Positions 15,314 through 24,449 are shown, counted from the stretch's first letter. The stretch: 64,000 nucleotides of DNA from Dinoroseobacter sp049801095 (GCF_049801095.1 NZ_JBNAGH010000007.1:1-64000); one strand, 5' to 3'. Notes: generated by a model not told the origin, from the sequence alone. Program-made: numbers and translations.

Positions 15314-16467
15314 CGCGGCAGGGGCAGCTCGGCGCGTTTATAGGGGCCCCAATCCTCGATCTCCGGGTAGTGGGCCTGCCGCCAGTCGCGCACGAGCGGG
15401 TTCATCACCTGCCGCCAGAGGGGCGGGATCATCGCCAGCGCGGTCATCACCGGATAGCCATGGGGCAGCTGCGGGGCCTCGGCTGCGTCATAGGTCTGCA
15501 GGAGCGGGAAGCGCCGGTCGGGCTTGTAGTGATGATCCGAGTGCCGCTGCAGGTTGATCAGCAGCCAGTTCGACGCCTTCTGCGAGGCGTTCCAGGAATG
15601 GTGCGGTTGCACATGCTCATACTTGCCCTCGCCCAGATGCTTCCGGGTCAGGCCGTAATGCTCGACATAGTTCACCAGCTCTAGCTGCCAGATCGCGACC
15701 CCGGCCTGCACGAGGAAGAGCCCGATCCCGGCCCAGCCGCCCACATAGCCCGCGAGCAGGATCCAGCCCAGTTGCAGCAGCCCGTAGCGCCAGAAGGGGT
15801 TCGTGCTGTGCCAGGCGGGCAGGTTGCGCCGGGCGAGCAGGGACGCCTCGGCGGCCCAGGCCGATTGCAGGCATTCACGCAGGACCCGGGGATAGAACCG
15901 GTGGAAGCCCTCATTGTAGCGCGCGGTGACCGGATCGCGGGGCGTGCCCACATAGCGATGATGCACCAGCAAATGCTCGGAGCGGAAATGGCTGTAGAGC
16001 ACCGAGGCCATCAGGAGATCCGCGAGCCAACGCTCCATCCGGTTCTTTTGGTGCATGAGTTCGTGGGCATAGGTGATCCCGACCGTGCCGGAGGCCACGC
16101 CGAAGCCACAGAAGACGGCGATCTTCTCCCAGAGCGCCAGATGCGCCGCCTCGGGGACCGTGCCCAGCAGCATCAGCAGGACGAGCGTCTGCACCGGCAG
16201 CCAGACCAGCGTGATCACCCGGTAGAAGCTCAGATCCTCGATCGGGGTCTCGGGATCGGCATTCTCGGTCTCGAGCCCGGCGACCGCGTCCATGATCGAG
16301 AAGAGCCCCCAGCTCGTCAGCGGCGGCAGGAGCAGCGCCCAGCCGCCCCAGGCCGCCGCCAGCAACAGCGCCGGCACCAGCAGCAGCGAGAGCCAGAAAG
16401 GCAGCGCGCGCGACAGGCGCGCCATTTTCTTCGGCGGGATCATGCAGCCTCCGTCTTTTGGGTCCAC
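15310..16467 (-). CDS. alkB: Alkane 1-monooxygenase (AlkB-type, membrane non-heme diiron)
   Basis: A 385-residue integral membrane hydroxylase that converts medium-chain alkanes to 1-alkanols using rubredoxin electrons. The diiron histidine boxes are all present: HELMHQ, EHLLVHHRYV, the AlkB-specific NYVEHYGL and LQRHSDHH. Several hydrophobic segments precede and separate them (about 22-75 and 95-150). MIPPKKMARLS (16443) is an alternative start. No rubredoxin, rubredoxin reductase or alkane-sensor gene is seen in the window, so electron partners must be encoded elsewhere. It is convergent with the SDR gene. Confidence 0.93.
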   Translation of the reverse strand: MDPKDGGCMIPPKKMARLSRALPFWLSLLLVPALLLAAAWGGWALLLPPLTSWGLFSIMDAVAGLETENADPETPIEDLSFYRVITLVWLPVQTLVLLMLLGTVPEAAHLALWEKIAVFCGFGVASGTVGITYAHELMHQKNRMERWLADLLMASVLYSHFRSEHLLVHHRYVGTPRDPVTARYNEGFHRFYPRVLRECLQSAWAAEASLLARRNLPAWHSTNPFWRYGLLQLGWILLAGYVGGWAGIGLFLVQAGVAIWQLELVNYVEHYGLTRKHLGEGKYEHVQPHHSWNASQKASNWLLINLQRHSDHHYKPDRRFPLLQTYDAAEAPQLPHGYPVMTALAMIPPLWRQVMNPLVRDWRQAHYPEIEDWGPYKRAELPLPR

Positions 16468-16483
16468 CCCTAGGCCAGAGCGT

Positions 16484-17560
16484 TTAAGGCTCTGTTAACT
16501 CAAACTGGGGCGCTGCGAGATCATAGGCCTTGCGCATCAGGGTCGGAAGATCCGCCGGACGGAAAGCGTGCTTCGGCGTAAATTCGCCGCGGTCCGGTGT
16601 GGCCTCCGCGACCCGGGCGAGACGGATCGCGAGGCGCAGGTGGAAATGGGTGAAGGTGTGGCGCACTTCGAGCCCCGGATCGGTCCAGTCAGCCGGCAGG
16701 GGCGGGGCCTCGGCCGGGGCCTCCTCGCTCCAATCCGAGCTGGGAAAGGCCAGCATCCCGCCGAGCAGACCCTTGTCGGGCCGCGTCTCCAGGAGCCAGG
16801 CGCCATCGGCGCGCCGGGCGAGATAGACATAGCCGAGCCGGGTGGGTTTCGGCTTCTTCGGCAGCTTGCGGGGCAGCTCGGCGGCATTGCCCGCCACCCG
16901 CGCCACGCAAGGATCGCGCCAGGGGCAGATCCCGCAGGCCGGATTGCGCGGGGTGCAGATCGTGGCGCCCAGATCCATCACCGCCTGAGCATAATCCCCG
17001 GGCCGCTCCTGCGGGGTCAGGGCGGCGGCGGCCTCGGTCAGCTCGGGCTTGGCGGGGGGCAGGGGCGTCTCGATGCCGTGGAGGCGCGCCATGACCCGCT
17101 CCACATTGCCATCGACCACGGTTTCGGGCCGGTCAAAGGCGATGGAGGCCACCGCCGCCGCCGTATAGGGGCCGATCCCTGGCAGGGCGCGCAGCCCCTC
17201 GATGGTGTCGGGAAAGACCCCGCCATGCTCCGAGGCCACGACCCGCGCGCATTTCAGCAGGTTTCGCGCCCGCGCGTAGTATCCCAACCCGGCCCAGGCC
17301 CCCATCACATCCGCGTCCTCTGCGGCCGCCAGATCCGACACGGTCGGCCAGCGCGTGGTAAAGGCCCGGAAATACTCCTTTACGGCGGCCACGGTGGTCT
17401 GCTGCAGCATCACCTCGGACATCCAGACGCGATACGGATCGGGCTGCACCCCCGCCGCGCGATCTTCGGGCGACACGCGCCATGGCATCACCCGGGCATG
17501 CCTGTCATACCAGTGGAGCAAATCTGCGCTGTCTGCGGTGCTCTCGAAGTTTTTATGCAT
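16484..17560 (-). CDS. mutY: Adenine DNA glycosylase MutY
   Basis: A 358-residue glycosylase that removes adenine mispaired with 8-oxoguanine. It shows the catalytic Glu in SEVMLQQTT (about residue 49), the helix-hairpin-helix LPGIGPYTAAAVASIAF with catalytic Asp in VDGNVERVMARL, and a [4Fe-4S] loop C-x6-C-x2-C-x5-C (CTPRNPACGICPWRDPC). The C-terminal NUDIX-like domain (about 225-358) recognises 8-oxoG. The frame is open to 17593, but MHKNFES at 17560 is the better start. It is transcribed divergently from dciA with an 85-bp gap. Confidence 0.95.
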   Translation of the reverse strand: MHKNFESTADSADLLHWYDRHARVMPWRVSPEDRAAGVQPDPYRVWMSEVMLQQTTVAAVKEYFRAFTTRWPTVSDLAAAEDADVMGAWAGLGYYARARNLLKCARVVASEHGGVFPDTIEGLRALPGIGPYTAAAVASIAFDRPETVVDGNVERVMARLHGIETPLPPAKPELTEAAAALTPQERPGDYAQAVMDLGATICTPRNPACGICPWRDPCVARVAGNAAELPRKLPKKPKPTRLGYVYLARRADGAWLLETRPDKGLLGGMLAFPSSDWSEEAPAEAPPLPADWTDPGLEVRHTFTHFHLRLAIRLARVAEATPDRGEFTPKHAFRPADLPTLMRKAYDLAAPQFELTEP

Positions 17561-17645
17561 CGTGTGAAATCGGATCCTTCTGGGGTCTGGCATGGGCCGC
17601 GCAAGCGATTAGACTAAGGCGTAGGCACACGAAAGCGAGAGGGCG

Positions 17646-18155
17646 ATGGTCGCGCGCGCGAAAAACCGGAGCTTTGGGTTCCGCCAGACGGGCAAATTGC
17701 TCGAAAGTCGGATCCGCATGGCGGGCGAGAGCCGCGGGTTTGCCGTGTCCAAACTGCTGACCCATTGGGATGAGATCGCAGGCCCGGATCTTGCGGCCAA
17801 GGCGCGGCCCGTGAATGTGGGCTATGCCCGGCGCGGGTTTGGCGCGACGCTCACGGTGCTGACCACGGGGGCCTTCGCGCCGCTTCTGGAGATGCAGAAG
17901 GAGCGGCTGCGCGAGAAGGTCAATGCCTGCTACGGCTATAACGCAATCTCGAAGATCAAGATCACCCAGACCGCACCCACGGGCTTTGCCGAGCCCCAGG
18001 CGGCGTTCACCCCGGCCCCAAGCGGGCCCAAGAAACCCTCGCCTCAGGTCGCCCGGGCGGCCGATGCGGCGGCCGAAGACATCCAGAGCCCCGAGCTGCG
18101 CGCAGCACTTGCCCGGCTCGGGCGCAACATCCTGTCCAACGACACCAAAACGTGA
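17646..18155 (+). CDS. DUF721 / DciA-family protein
   Basis: A 169-residue protein with the DUF721 (DciA) domain at about 15-110 (SKLLTHWDEIAGPDLAAKARP, then LTVLTTGAFAPLLEMQKERL). DciA is the ancestral bacterial replicative-helicase operator that promotes DnaB loading. The extension after residue 115 is Pro/Ala-rich and probably disordered. The stop overlaps the GTG at 18152 of the dsbA frame and lies 11 bp before its preferred ATG, so the two form an operon. Confidence 0.85.
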   Translation: MVARAKNRSFGFRQTGKLLESRIRMAGESRGFAVSKLLTHWDEIAGPDLAAKARPVNVGYARRGFGATLTVLTTGAFAPLLEMQKERLREKVNACYGYNAISKIKITQTAPTGFAEPQAAFTPAPSGPKKPSPQVARAADAAAEDIQSPELRAALARLGRNILSNDTKT

Positions 18156-18166
18156 AAGGGGCTTTC

Positions 18167-18841
18167 ATGGCTCGACTTCTTCCCAGTGCGGCTCTTGCCC
18201 TCGCCGTGATCGCCGGCGGCACCTACTGGTACAGCACCCAGCAATCGAGCGGCACGGCCCAGGGCGTGTCCTTCTCGCCGGTCTCGGCGGCCACCGCGCA
18301 GGAGGTCGACACCTCCGGCATCATCGACATGACGCTCGGTGCCGAGGATGCGCCGATCACGGTGGTGGAATACGCCTCTTTCACCTGCCCCCATTGCAAG
18401 ACGTTCCACGAGAATGTCTTCAAGGATATCAAGGAAAACTACATCGACACCGGCAAGGTGAAGTTCGTCTATCGCGAGGTCTATTTCGACCGCTTCGGTC
18501 TCTGGGCCGGGATGGTCGCGCGCTGCGGCGGGGAGGAGCGGTATTTCGGGATCACCGATGTGCTCTTTGAGCAGCAGAGCGAGTGGACCGGCAACGGCAG
18601 CCCCGCTGTGGTCGCCGACAACCTGCGCCGCATTGGCCGTGTGGCGGGCATGTCCGACGAGCAGGTGAATGCTTGCCTGCAGGATGGTGACAAGGCGCAG
18701 GCGCTGGTGGCCTTCTATCAGCAGAATGCCGAGGCCGACGGGATCAACTCCACCCCGTCCTTCATCATCAATGGCGAGAGCTATTCCAACATGAACTACC
18801 GCGATTTCTCGGCGGTTCTGGATGGCCTGCTGGAGGAGTAA
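18167..18841 (+). CDS. DsbA-family thiol:disulfide oxidoreductase
   Basis: A 224-residue periplasmic thioredoxin-fold protein with an N-terminal signal/anchor (MARLLPSAALALAVIAGG) and active site CPHC (Cys74-Cys77) in EYASFTCPHCKTF. The DsbA alpha-helical insertion and the cis-Pro loop NSTPSFIINGE are visible. A GTG at 18152 overlapping the dciA stop is an alternative start adding five residues. A DUF721-dsbA pair next to mutY is a familiar alphaproteobacterial arrangement, often continued by smc; here lpxK converges instead. Confidence 0.92.
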   Translation: MARLLPSAALALAVIAGGTYWYSTQQSSGTAQGVSFSPVSAATAQEVDTSGIIDMTLGAEDAPITVVEYASFTCPHCKTFHENVFKDIKENYIDTGKVKFVYREVYFDRFGLWAGMVARCGGEERYFGITDVLFEQQSEWTGNGSPAVVADNLRRIGRVAGMSDEQVNACLQDGDKAQALVAFYQQNAEADGINSTPSFIINGESYSNMNYRDFSAVLDGLLEE

Positions 18842-18895
18842 TCCCGGCGCCATGTTGCGAGATCGGGGCGGTCCTGCGGGGCCGCCCTTTGCATG

Positions 18896-19891
18896 TCAGG
18901 GAAAGAGCCTGTCGAGCGCGGCGTCGAGCGCCTCGGACGCGTCCAGCTCCAGCCGCACGGGCAGGGTGAGCACATCGCCCCGCATCTCGGGCGGCAGACG
19001 CACCGCATCCTTCTCGGTCGTGACCAGTTGGGCACCCTGGGCCTTGGCATCCGCCAGAAGACGCGTGATGAGCCGCGCATCCAGCGGCTGGTGATCGTCG
19101 AGCCCGTGGGTCCCGCAGAGCTCTACCCCCTGATCGCGCAGGGTGGCGAAGAACTTCTCCGGATGGCCGATCCCGGCAAAGGCCACGGCGCGCAGCCCCG
19201 CCCAGTCCATCCCGGTCTGCAGCGGGGCGAGATGGCCAGTCAGGTGGGGCAACTGCCCCAGCGCGGGGCCCCAGGCGGCGCGGAACCGGGTCTGGGCGGG
19301 CTCCGGCCCGATGCTGAGCACGAGATCCGCGCGGGCCAGACCCTTGGCCACAGGCTCGCGCAGGGGGCCTGCGGGCAAGACGCGGCCATTGCCGAAACCG
19401 CGATGGGCATCGACCACGACAATCGACAGATCGCGGGCGATGGCCGGGTTCTGAAACCCGTCATCGAGCAGGATCGCCTGCGCACCCGCCGCCTCCGCCG
19501 CCCGTGCGCCCGCAGCGCGGTCTTTGGAAACCCAGGTGGGCCCGAAAGCCGCCAGCAACAGGGGCTCATCGCCCACATCAGACGCCTGGTGGGTGCGCGG
19601 GTCCACGGCCACGGGGCCCTCCAGCGCGCCGCCATAGCCGCGGCTGACCACATGGGCGGCGATGCCCCGGGCGCTCAGGGCCATTTGCAGCGCGATGACC
19701 GTCGGGGTCTTGCCAGTGCCGCCCGCATTGATGTTGCCGACGCAGATCACGGGGATGCCTGGGCGCAGTTCGGGCGCCTTGGCCACCCGCCGGGCGGTGC
19801 CCGCCGCATAAAGCGCGCCGAGCGGTGCCAGCAGCCGGGCGGGCAGCGCAGGCGCCTCAGGCGGGGTGAACCAGAACCCCGGGGCCCGCAT
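18896..19891 (-). CDS. lpxK: Tetraacyldisaccharide 4'-kinase
   Basis: A 331-residue inner-membrane-associated P-loop kinase that phosphorylates the 4' position of the lipid A disaccharide precursor. The Walker A-like motif is NINAGGTGKTPT (53-64). The LLDDGFQNP segment and VDAHRGFGNGRVLPAGPLREP match the LpxK core. The C-terminal TTEKDAVRLPPEM motif is also characteristic. Its ATG overlaps the waaA stop by one base, so LPS core and lipid A genes are co-transcribed. Confidence 0.95.
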   Translation of the reverse strand: MRAPGFWFTPPEAPALPARLLAPLGALYAAGTARRVAKAPELRPGIPVICVGNINAGGTGKTPTVIALQMALSARGIAAHVVSRGYGGALEGPVAVDPRTHQASDVGDEPLLLAAFGPTWVSKDRAAGARAAEAAGAQAILLDDGFQNPAIARDLSIVVVDAHRGFGNGRVLPAGPLREPVAKGLARADLVLSIGPEPAQTRFRAAWGPALGQLPHLTGHLAPLQTGMDWAGLRAVAFAGIGHPEKFFATLRDQGVELCGTHGLDDHQPLDARLITRLLADAKAQGAQLVTTEKDAVRLPPEMRGDVLTLPVRLELDASEALDAALDRLFP

Positions 19892-21207
19892 CAGGGAAAG
19901 ATCGTGCCGCTGGCCAGCGCGGCATCCTCGGCATCGTCAAGCTGGCTGAGCACTTCGGAAACGGCGATATCCGTGACCTGCGCCCCGCGCGAGGACACCT
20001 CCCAGGCCGCATGGGCCATGCTCGCCGCCTTGTTCGGGGCGAGCAGGTCATCGAGCGTGCTGGCCAGCGTCTCGGGGTTGTGCACCACCCGGCAGGCGCC
20101 CGCCTCGGCCAGCCGCGTGTAGATATCCACGAAGTTGAACACATGGGGACCGTGGACGATGGCCGAGCCGAGGGCTGCGGGTTCGAACGGATTGTGCCCG
20201 CCAACCTCGGTCAGGGAGCCGCCTATGAAGCTCACGGGGGCGATCCGGTACCACAGGCCCAGCTCCCCCAGCGTGTCCGCGAGATAGATCTGCGTGTCGA
20301 GATCGACGCCCTCGCCCTCGGAGCGGACGGCCACATCCCAGCCTTCTTCGCGCAGGGCCTCGGCGATCTCCGGGCCGCGCTCTGGATGGCGGGGCACCAG
20401 CACCATGAGCAGGCGGTGGGTCTTGCGCACGAGGACCCGGTGGGCGGCGCTGACCATGGCCTCCTCGCCCGGATGGGTGGAGGAGGCGAGCCAGATCGGG
20501 CGGCCATCGGCCTCGTCGAGAAAATCCTTGTAGAGCGTCTCGGAATAGGGGAGGACCTGCGCCCCCTCCTTGAGGCTGCCGATGGCGCGGGTGCGATCGG
20601 CGGGTGCGCCGAGCCGGGAGAGGAACCGCAGGGTTTGCTCGTCCTGGGCCAGGATCCGGTTGAACCGCCCGAGCAGGGCGCGCGCCACGCCGCGCAGCCA
20701 GCGCCAGCGCTTGTAGCTGTCCGGGGACATGCGCGCATTCATCAGAAGCATCGGGATGCCCCGCGCCGCCGTGTCATGGATCATGCGCGGCCACAGCTCG
20801 CTCTCGATCCAGATGGCGAGATCCGGGCGCCAATGGTCGAGAAACCCGGTGACAGCGGGTTTCGAATCGACCGGAGCGAACTGATGCAGGGCGCCCGGTG
20901 GCAATCGCGAGGCCAGCAGATCCGCCGAAGTGCGCGTGCCGGTGGTCAGCAGGATCGTCACCTCCGGGCGCTCCTCGCGCAGCCGCCGGATGAGCTCCTG
21001 CACCGAGAGCGCTTCGCCCACACTGGCCGCATGGATCCAGATCAGCGGGCCTTTGGGACGGGGGCGGTCGGTCTCGCCCAGCCGTTCGCGGTAGCGCTCC
21101 GGGTCTTCCTTGCCGGCCACAAGACGCTCGGCGATCTTGCGCTCGGCCCAGCCGGAGAGACGGCTGTTCACCGCGAGATAGAGCGCGAGGCCGAAGGACC
21201 GGGGCAT
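19891..21207 (-). CDS. waaA: 3-deoxy-D-manno-octulosonic acid (Kdo) transferase
   Basis: A 438-residue GT-B glycosyltransferase that transfers Kdo to lipid IVA at the inner membrane. The N-terminal half begins with a membrane-associated helix and has IWIHAASVGEAL with the conserved catalytic Glu and WIESELWPRM. The C-terminal half has the donor-binding segment GGHNPFEPAALGSAIVHGPH. It is first in a tight run with lpxK and preceded by a small DUF4170 gene 6 bp upstream. Confidence 0.95.
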   Translation of the reverse strand: MPRSFGLALYLAVNSRLSGWAERKIAERLVAGKEDPERYRERLGETDRPRPKGPLIWIHAASVGEALSVQELIRRLREERPEVTILLTTGTRTSADLLASRLPPGALHQFAPVDSKPAVTGFLDHWRPDLAIWIESELWPRMIHDTAARGIPMLLMNARMSPDSYKRWRWLRGVARALLGRFNRILAQDEQTLRFLSRLGAPADRTRAIGSLKEGAQVLPYSETLYKDFLDEADGRPIWLASSTHPGEEAMVSAAHRVLVRKTHRLLMVLVPRHPERGPEIAEALREEGWDVAVRSEGEGVDLDTQIYLADTLGELGLWYRIAPVSFIGGSLTEVGGHNPFEPAALGSAIVHGPHVFNFVDIYTRLAEAGACRVVHNPETLASTLDDLLAPNKAASMAHAAWEVSSRGAQVTDIAVSEVLSQLDDAEDAALASGTIFP

Positions 21208-21213
21208 GGGGTG

Positions 21214-21456
21214 TCAGCTCAGCTCTTGGGTCGAGGAGGTTTCAGTGCCTTCATCCAGCAAGCGGTGCACATGGGCAATGAAATACCGCATCTCGGCATT
21301 GTCCACAGTGCGCTGGGCCTCGTTCTTCCAGGCGTCATAGGCGGTGGCGTAGTTGGGGTAGACGCCGACCACATGGACGTCGTCGACATTCTTGAACTCG
21401 GTCCCGGACGGGTCCACGAGTTCCCCCCCAAAGACGATGTGCAGGCGTTGGGTCAT
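21214..21456 (-). CDS. DUF4170 small protein
   Basis: An 80-residue acidic protein (MTQRLHIVFGGELVDPSG...) that I place in DUF4170 from its HIVFGGELVDP start and the VGVYPNYATAYDAWKNEAQ segment. The frame is open much further upstream, but that part is Arg/Pro-rich spacer. The function is unknown; the family is often found beside waaA in alphaproteobacteria. The stop is 6 bp before the waaA start. Confidence 0.8.
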   Translation of the reverse strand: MTQRLHIVFGGELVDPSGTEFKNVDDVHVVGVYPNYATAYDAWKNEAQRTVDNAEMRYFIAHVHRLLDEGTETSSTQELS

Positions 21457-21539
21457 GGGATCAACCTCGGGTCTGGACTGGTTTGGCCGCAGCCTACGGT
21501 CCGCGCGGACAGGGTCAAGCGCCGGTCCCGGATCCGGAC

Positions 21540-21580
21540 GCCGCGCCGCAGCGGCGCGGCGGACCCGCGAGACGCCGGAC
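21540..21580. repeat. GC palindrome followed by ACGCCGGAC in the DUF4170/Trm112 spacer
   Basis: GCCGCGCCGC (21540-21549) and GCGGCGCGGC (21551-21560) are perfect 10-bp arms around one A. ACGCCGGAC follows at 21572. The layout resembles 9509-9544. The surrounding 229-bp spacer (21457-21685) holds no supportable gene. Confidence 0.5.
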
Positions 21581-21685
21581 CTTTTGCGCCTGTTGGACGG
21601 GACCGACGGGGCGCAAGAGCACCGCGATGCGCGTCCGCCGCCCCACAGGGGCGGCTTTGTTCCAGCCGGGGCCGCCCAGCCGGGG

Positions 21686-21871
21686 TTAGTCGAGCGCGCG
21701 GGCCTCATCGGCGATCATGATCGGGATGCCATTGCGGATCGGAAAGGCCAGATGCGCCGCGCGGGAGACCAGCTCCTGCCGTTCTGCATCATAGGCGAGC
21801 GGGGCACGGGTCACCGGGCAGACGAGGCTCTCCAGCATATGGCGGTCATATTCACCGGCCTCTTGGGTCAT
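21686..21871 (-). CDS. Trm112-family small protein
   Basis: A 61-residue UPF0434/Trm112-like protein (LESLVCPVTRAPLAYDAERQ..., with FPIRNGIPIMI near the end). The usual second Cys pair is missing, as in many bacterial members. Its ATG overlaps the stop of the Lon-like gene (ATGA). Bacterial members have no settled role; in eukaryotes and archaea the family activates methyltransferases. Confidence 0.88.
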   Translation of the reverse strand: MTQEAGEYDRHMLESLVCPVTRAPLAYDAERQELVSRAAHLAFPIRNGIPIMIADEARALD

Positions 21872-22515
21872 TGCAGAAGTTCCTCACTGGTGCCGCCGCG
21901 CAGGGCAAATTCGATCAGGGTGACCAGCGTCTCGCGCCGTGTGGCCAAAGACGGCGCCTCCAGCAGCGCCTGCTTGTCTTCGGGGTTGAAGGGGCAGAGC
22001 ATCGAGAGCGAGTTGATCAGAAGCTCATCCTCGGCCTCCGACAGGCTGTCCCAGTCGGTCTGCATCTCCTGATCGTCGAAGAACCGCCGCAACAGCCGGA
22101 GAAAGCGGTCCCGCTCGAACCCCACATCCTGCTCGGCCTTGCCGAGATCGCGCCCGAAATCTTCCCAATCCACATCGGCCTTGAGATAGGGGGTGAAGCC
22201 GCTCACTTCGCGCGCGACGCGGAACCGCGAGATCCCCGAAAGGGTGATCATGTAGCGGCCATCCTCGGTCTCGGAGAAGGCCGAGACCCGCCCCGCGCAG
22301 CCGATATGGTGCAGACGCCGATCCTTGGAGCCCGGAACCTCCCGCGGCTGGACCATGCCAATGAGCCGGTGGGGCGTCTTCAGCGAATCCTCAAGCATCG
22401 CCAGATAGCGCGGCTCGAAGATATGCAGGGGAAGCCGCGCCCGAGGCAGCAGCAGAGCACCGGGCAGCGGAAAGACCGGGATCGTCTCGGGAAGGTCGGC
22501 GGACGAAAATCTCAT
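21868..22515 (-). CDS. LON peptidase substrate-binding (N-terminal) domain protein
   Basis: A 215-residue protein consisting only of the Lon N-terminal domain (PVFPLPGALLLPRARLPLHIFEPRY at the start), without AAA+ or protease domains. Start at MRFSSADLPE (22515) is chosen; the frame extends upstream but without similarity. It lies between the CnoX-like gene and the Trm112 gene, with a 4-bp overlap to the latter. A role in substrate binding or protein quality control is inferred only from the domain and from the chaperone-type neighbour. Confidence 0.9.
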   Translation of the reverse strand: MRFSSADLPETIPVFPLPGALLLPRARLPLHIFEPRYLAMLEDSLKTPHRLIGMVQPREVPGSKDRRLHHIGCAGRVSAFSETEDGRYMITLSGISRFRVAREVSGFTPYLKADVDWEDFGRDLGKAEQDVGFERDRFLRLLRRFFDDQEMQTDWDSLSEAEDELLINSLSMLCPFNPEDKQALLEAPSLATRRETLVTLIEFALRGGTSEELLQ

Positions 22516-22541
22516 ACCTGTCACGTAGCCCCGAGCGGCCT

Positions 22542-23459
22542 TCAGGCAAATATCATCGACGACAAACGGCGGCGACCGTTCAGGGCAATCGGGTCCTGCG
22601 GCTTGAGCGCGTCGAAGATCGTGAAGAGCTGGGCCTTGGCGGCGCCGTCCTGCCATTCGCGATCCCGGCGGAAAAGCTCGAGCAGTTCATCCACCGCAGC
22701 CTCTGTCTCGCCATTGGCGTGGAGGGCCTGGGCCAGATCCAGCCGCGACTGGTGGTCATTGCCGTCGGCCTCGACCTTGGCGCGCAGCTCGGCCACCGGG
22801 CCTGCCTCGGCGGCCTGACGGGCAAGCTCCAGCTGGGCGCGGGCCACATCGAGCTCGGGGGCCTTGGCGATGGCATCCGGTGCAGCGGTCAGCAGGCCCT
22901 CCGCCTGATCGAACTCCTCCAGCGCCAGATGGGCACGCACCAGCCCGCCATAGGCGGCGGCGTTCTCAGGCTCTTCTCCGAGGATTGCGGCAAAGGTCTG
23001 GGCGGCATCCACGGCGGCCCCTTCGGCGAGCATCGCCTCGGCGGCCTCGACCGCCTCAGCAAGGCCTCCATCCGCATCGCCAGCCAGGGCCGAGACGCGG
23101 GTTACGAACTCGGTGATTTCGGCGGGGCTGATTGCGCCCTGAAACCCGTCCACCGGTTGGCCCTTGTGAAAGGCATAGACCGTGGGGATCGACTGGATCC
23201 GGAGCTGCCCGGCGATCATCTGGGCCTCGTCCACATTGACCTTCACCATGCGGACCTTGCCCTTGGCAGCGGTCACAGCAGCCTCGAGAGCCGGGCCAAG
23301 CGTTTTGCAGGGGCCGCACCAGGGGGCCCAGAAATCGACGATGACCGGGATCTCCTGGCTGGCGTCGATCACGTCGGCCATGAAGGTCGCTTCGGTCGTG
23401 TCCTTGATCAGATCCCCTGCGCCCGCTTGCGCGGCATCCGCCTGTCCGAATTCCAGCAT
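22542..23459 (-). CDS. cnoX: Thioredoxin-TPR co-chaperone (CnoX/YbbN type)
   Basis: A 305-residue protein with a thioredoxin domain (about 15-125) carrying WAPWCGPCK (Cys48/Cys51) and a C-terminal TPR-like helical region (about 130-305). This is the YbbN/CnoX architecture that hands stressed clients to GroEL and DnaK. The active site keeps both cysteines, unlike E. coli YbbN (SxxC), so it may retain redox activity. Start at 23459 is preferred because GAGGA lies 4 bp before it; the ATG at 23471 has no correctly spaced site. Confidence 0.9.
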   Translation of the reverse strand: MLEFGQADAAQAGAGDLIKDTTEATFMADVIDASQEIPVIVDFWAPWCGPCKTLGPALEAAVTAAKGKVRMVKVNVDEAQMIAGQLRIQSIPTVYAFHKGQPVDGFQGAISPAEITEFVTRVSALAGDADGGLAEAVEAAEAMLAEGAAVDAAQTFAAILGEEPENAAAYGGLVRAHLALEEFDQAEGLLTAAPDAIAKAPELDVARAQLELARQAAEAGPVAELRAKVEADGNDHQSRLDLAQALHANGETEAAVDELLELFRRDREWQDGAAKAQLFTIFDALKPQDPIALNGRRRLSSMIFA

Positions 23460-23552
23460 GGCTGTCCTCATATCCTCGTTCGTTACCGTATATGGAACCT
23501 CCCGCAGCCGAGGCCAAGGGGAGAGTGCCTGGCAGAGGCCCCTGAACCGGCC

Positions 23553-24341
23553 TCAGAGGGTGAAGCTGGCCAGAACCGGGGCGTGATCGCTGGGTTTCTC
23601 CCAGCCGCGCACATCGCGCAGCACGCGCGAGCCATGGGCTCCGCCCGCGATATCCGGGGTGGCCCAGATGTGGTCGAGCCTCCGGCCCTTGTCGGCTGCG
23701 GACCAGTCCTTGGCCCGGTAGGACCACCAGGAATAGAGCTTGCCCTCGGGGATATCGGCGCGGGTCACATCGACCCAAGCCCCGGCTGCGCGGGTCGCCT
23801 CCAGCGCCTCGACCTCGATCGGGGTATGGCTGACGACCTTCAGGAGCTGCTTGTGGGACCAGACGTCATCCTCAAGCGGCGCGATGTTCAGATCACCGAC
23901 CAGCACCGCGCGCTGGGGCGCCTCGGCGGTGAACCAGTCGCGCATCTCGGTCAGGAAATCGAGCTTGTGGCCGAACTTGTCGTTCACCTCGCGGTCGGGG
24001 ACGTCGCCCCCGGCAGGGACATAGAAGTTGTGCACCGTAAGGCCGTTTTCGAGCCGTGCCGCCACATGGCGCGCATCACCCCTGCCGACAAAATCCCGGT
24101 GCCCGGCATCCTCCAGGGGATGGCGCGACAGGATCGCGACGCCGTTATAGCCCTTCTGCCCGCGCGCAACCATGTGGCCATAGCCCAGCTCGGCGAAGAC
24201 CTCGAGCGGGATCTTGTCCACCGGGCTCTTGCATTCCTGCAGGCAGAGCACGTCCGGCGCCTCCTCGCGCAGAAACCGCGCGACCAGGTCGGCGCGCAGC
24301 CGGACGGAGTTGATGTTCCAGGTTGCCAGTGTCAGCGCCAT
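23553..24341 (-). CDS. xth: Exodeoxyribonuclease III (ExoA/XthA family)
   Basis: A 262-residue Mg-dependent AP endonuclease/3' exonuclease of base-excision repair. Motifs of the family are NINSVRLR, LCLQECKSP (metal-binding Glu), GDLNIAP (Asp, Asn) and the catalytic His in SDHAPVLASF. Start at MALTLATWN; an extension to 24449 is spacer sequence. It lies upstream of the cnoX run with a 93-bp gap, and downstream of cenR after a terminator. Confidence 0.95.
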   Translation of the reverse strand: MALTLATWNINSVRLRADLVARFLREEAPDVLCLQECKSPVDKIPLEVFAELGYGHMVARGQKGYNGVAILSRHPLEDAGHRDFVGRGDARHVAARLENGLTVHNFYVPAGGDVPDREVNDKFGHKLDFLTEMRDWFTAEAPQRAVLVGDLNIAPLEDDVWSHKQLLKVVSHTPIEVEALEATRAAGAWVDVTRADIPEGKLYSWWSYRAKDWSAADKGRRLDHIWATPDIAGGAHGSRVLRDVRGWEKPSDHAPVLASFTL

Positions 24342-24449
24342 CTCGCCCTCTCCCCTCGTTGAGCGCGACACTAGGGCAGGGAGCCGGGCGCTACCAGCGT
24401 CGTTTGATCCGGATCGGGACAGGGCACGGAGCGGCGCCAAGGGCTGCAC

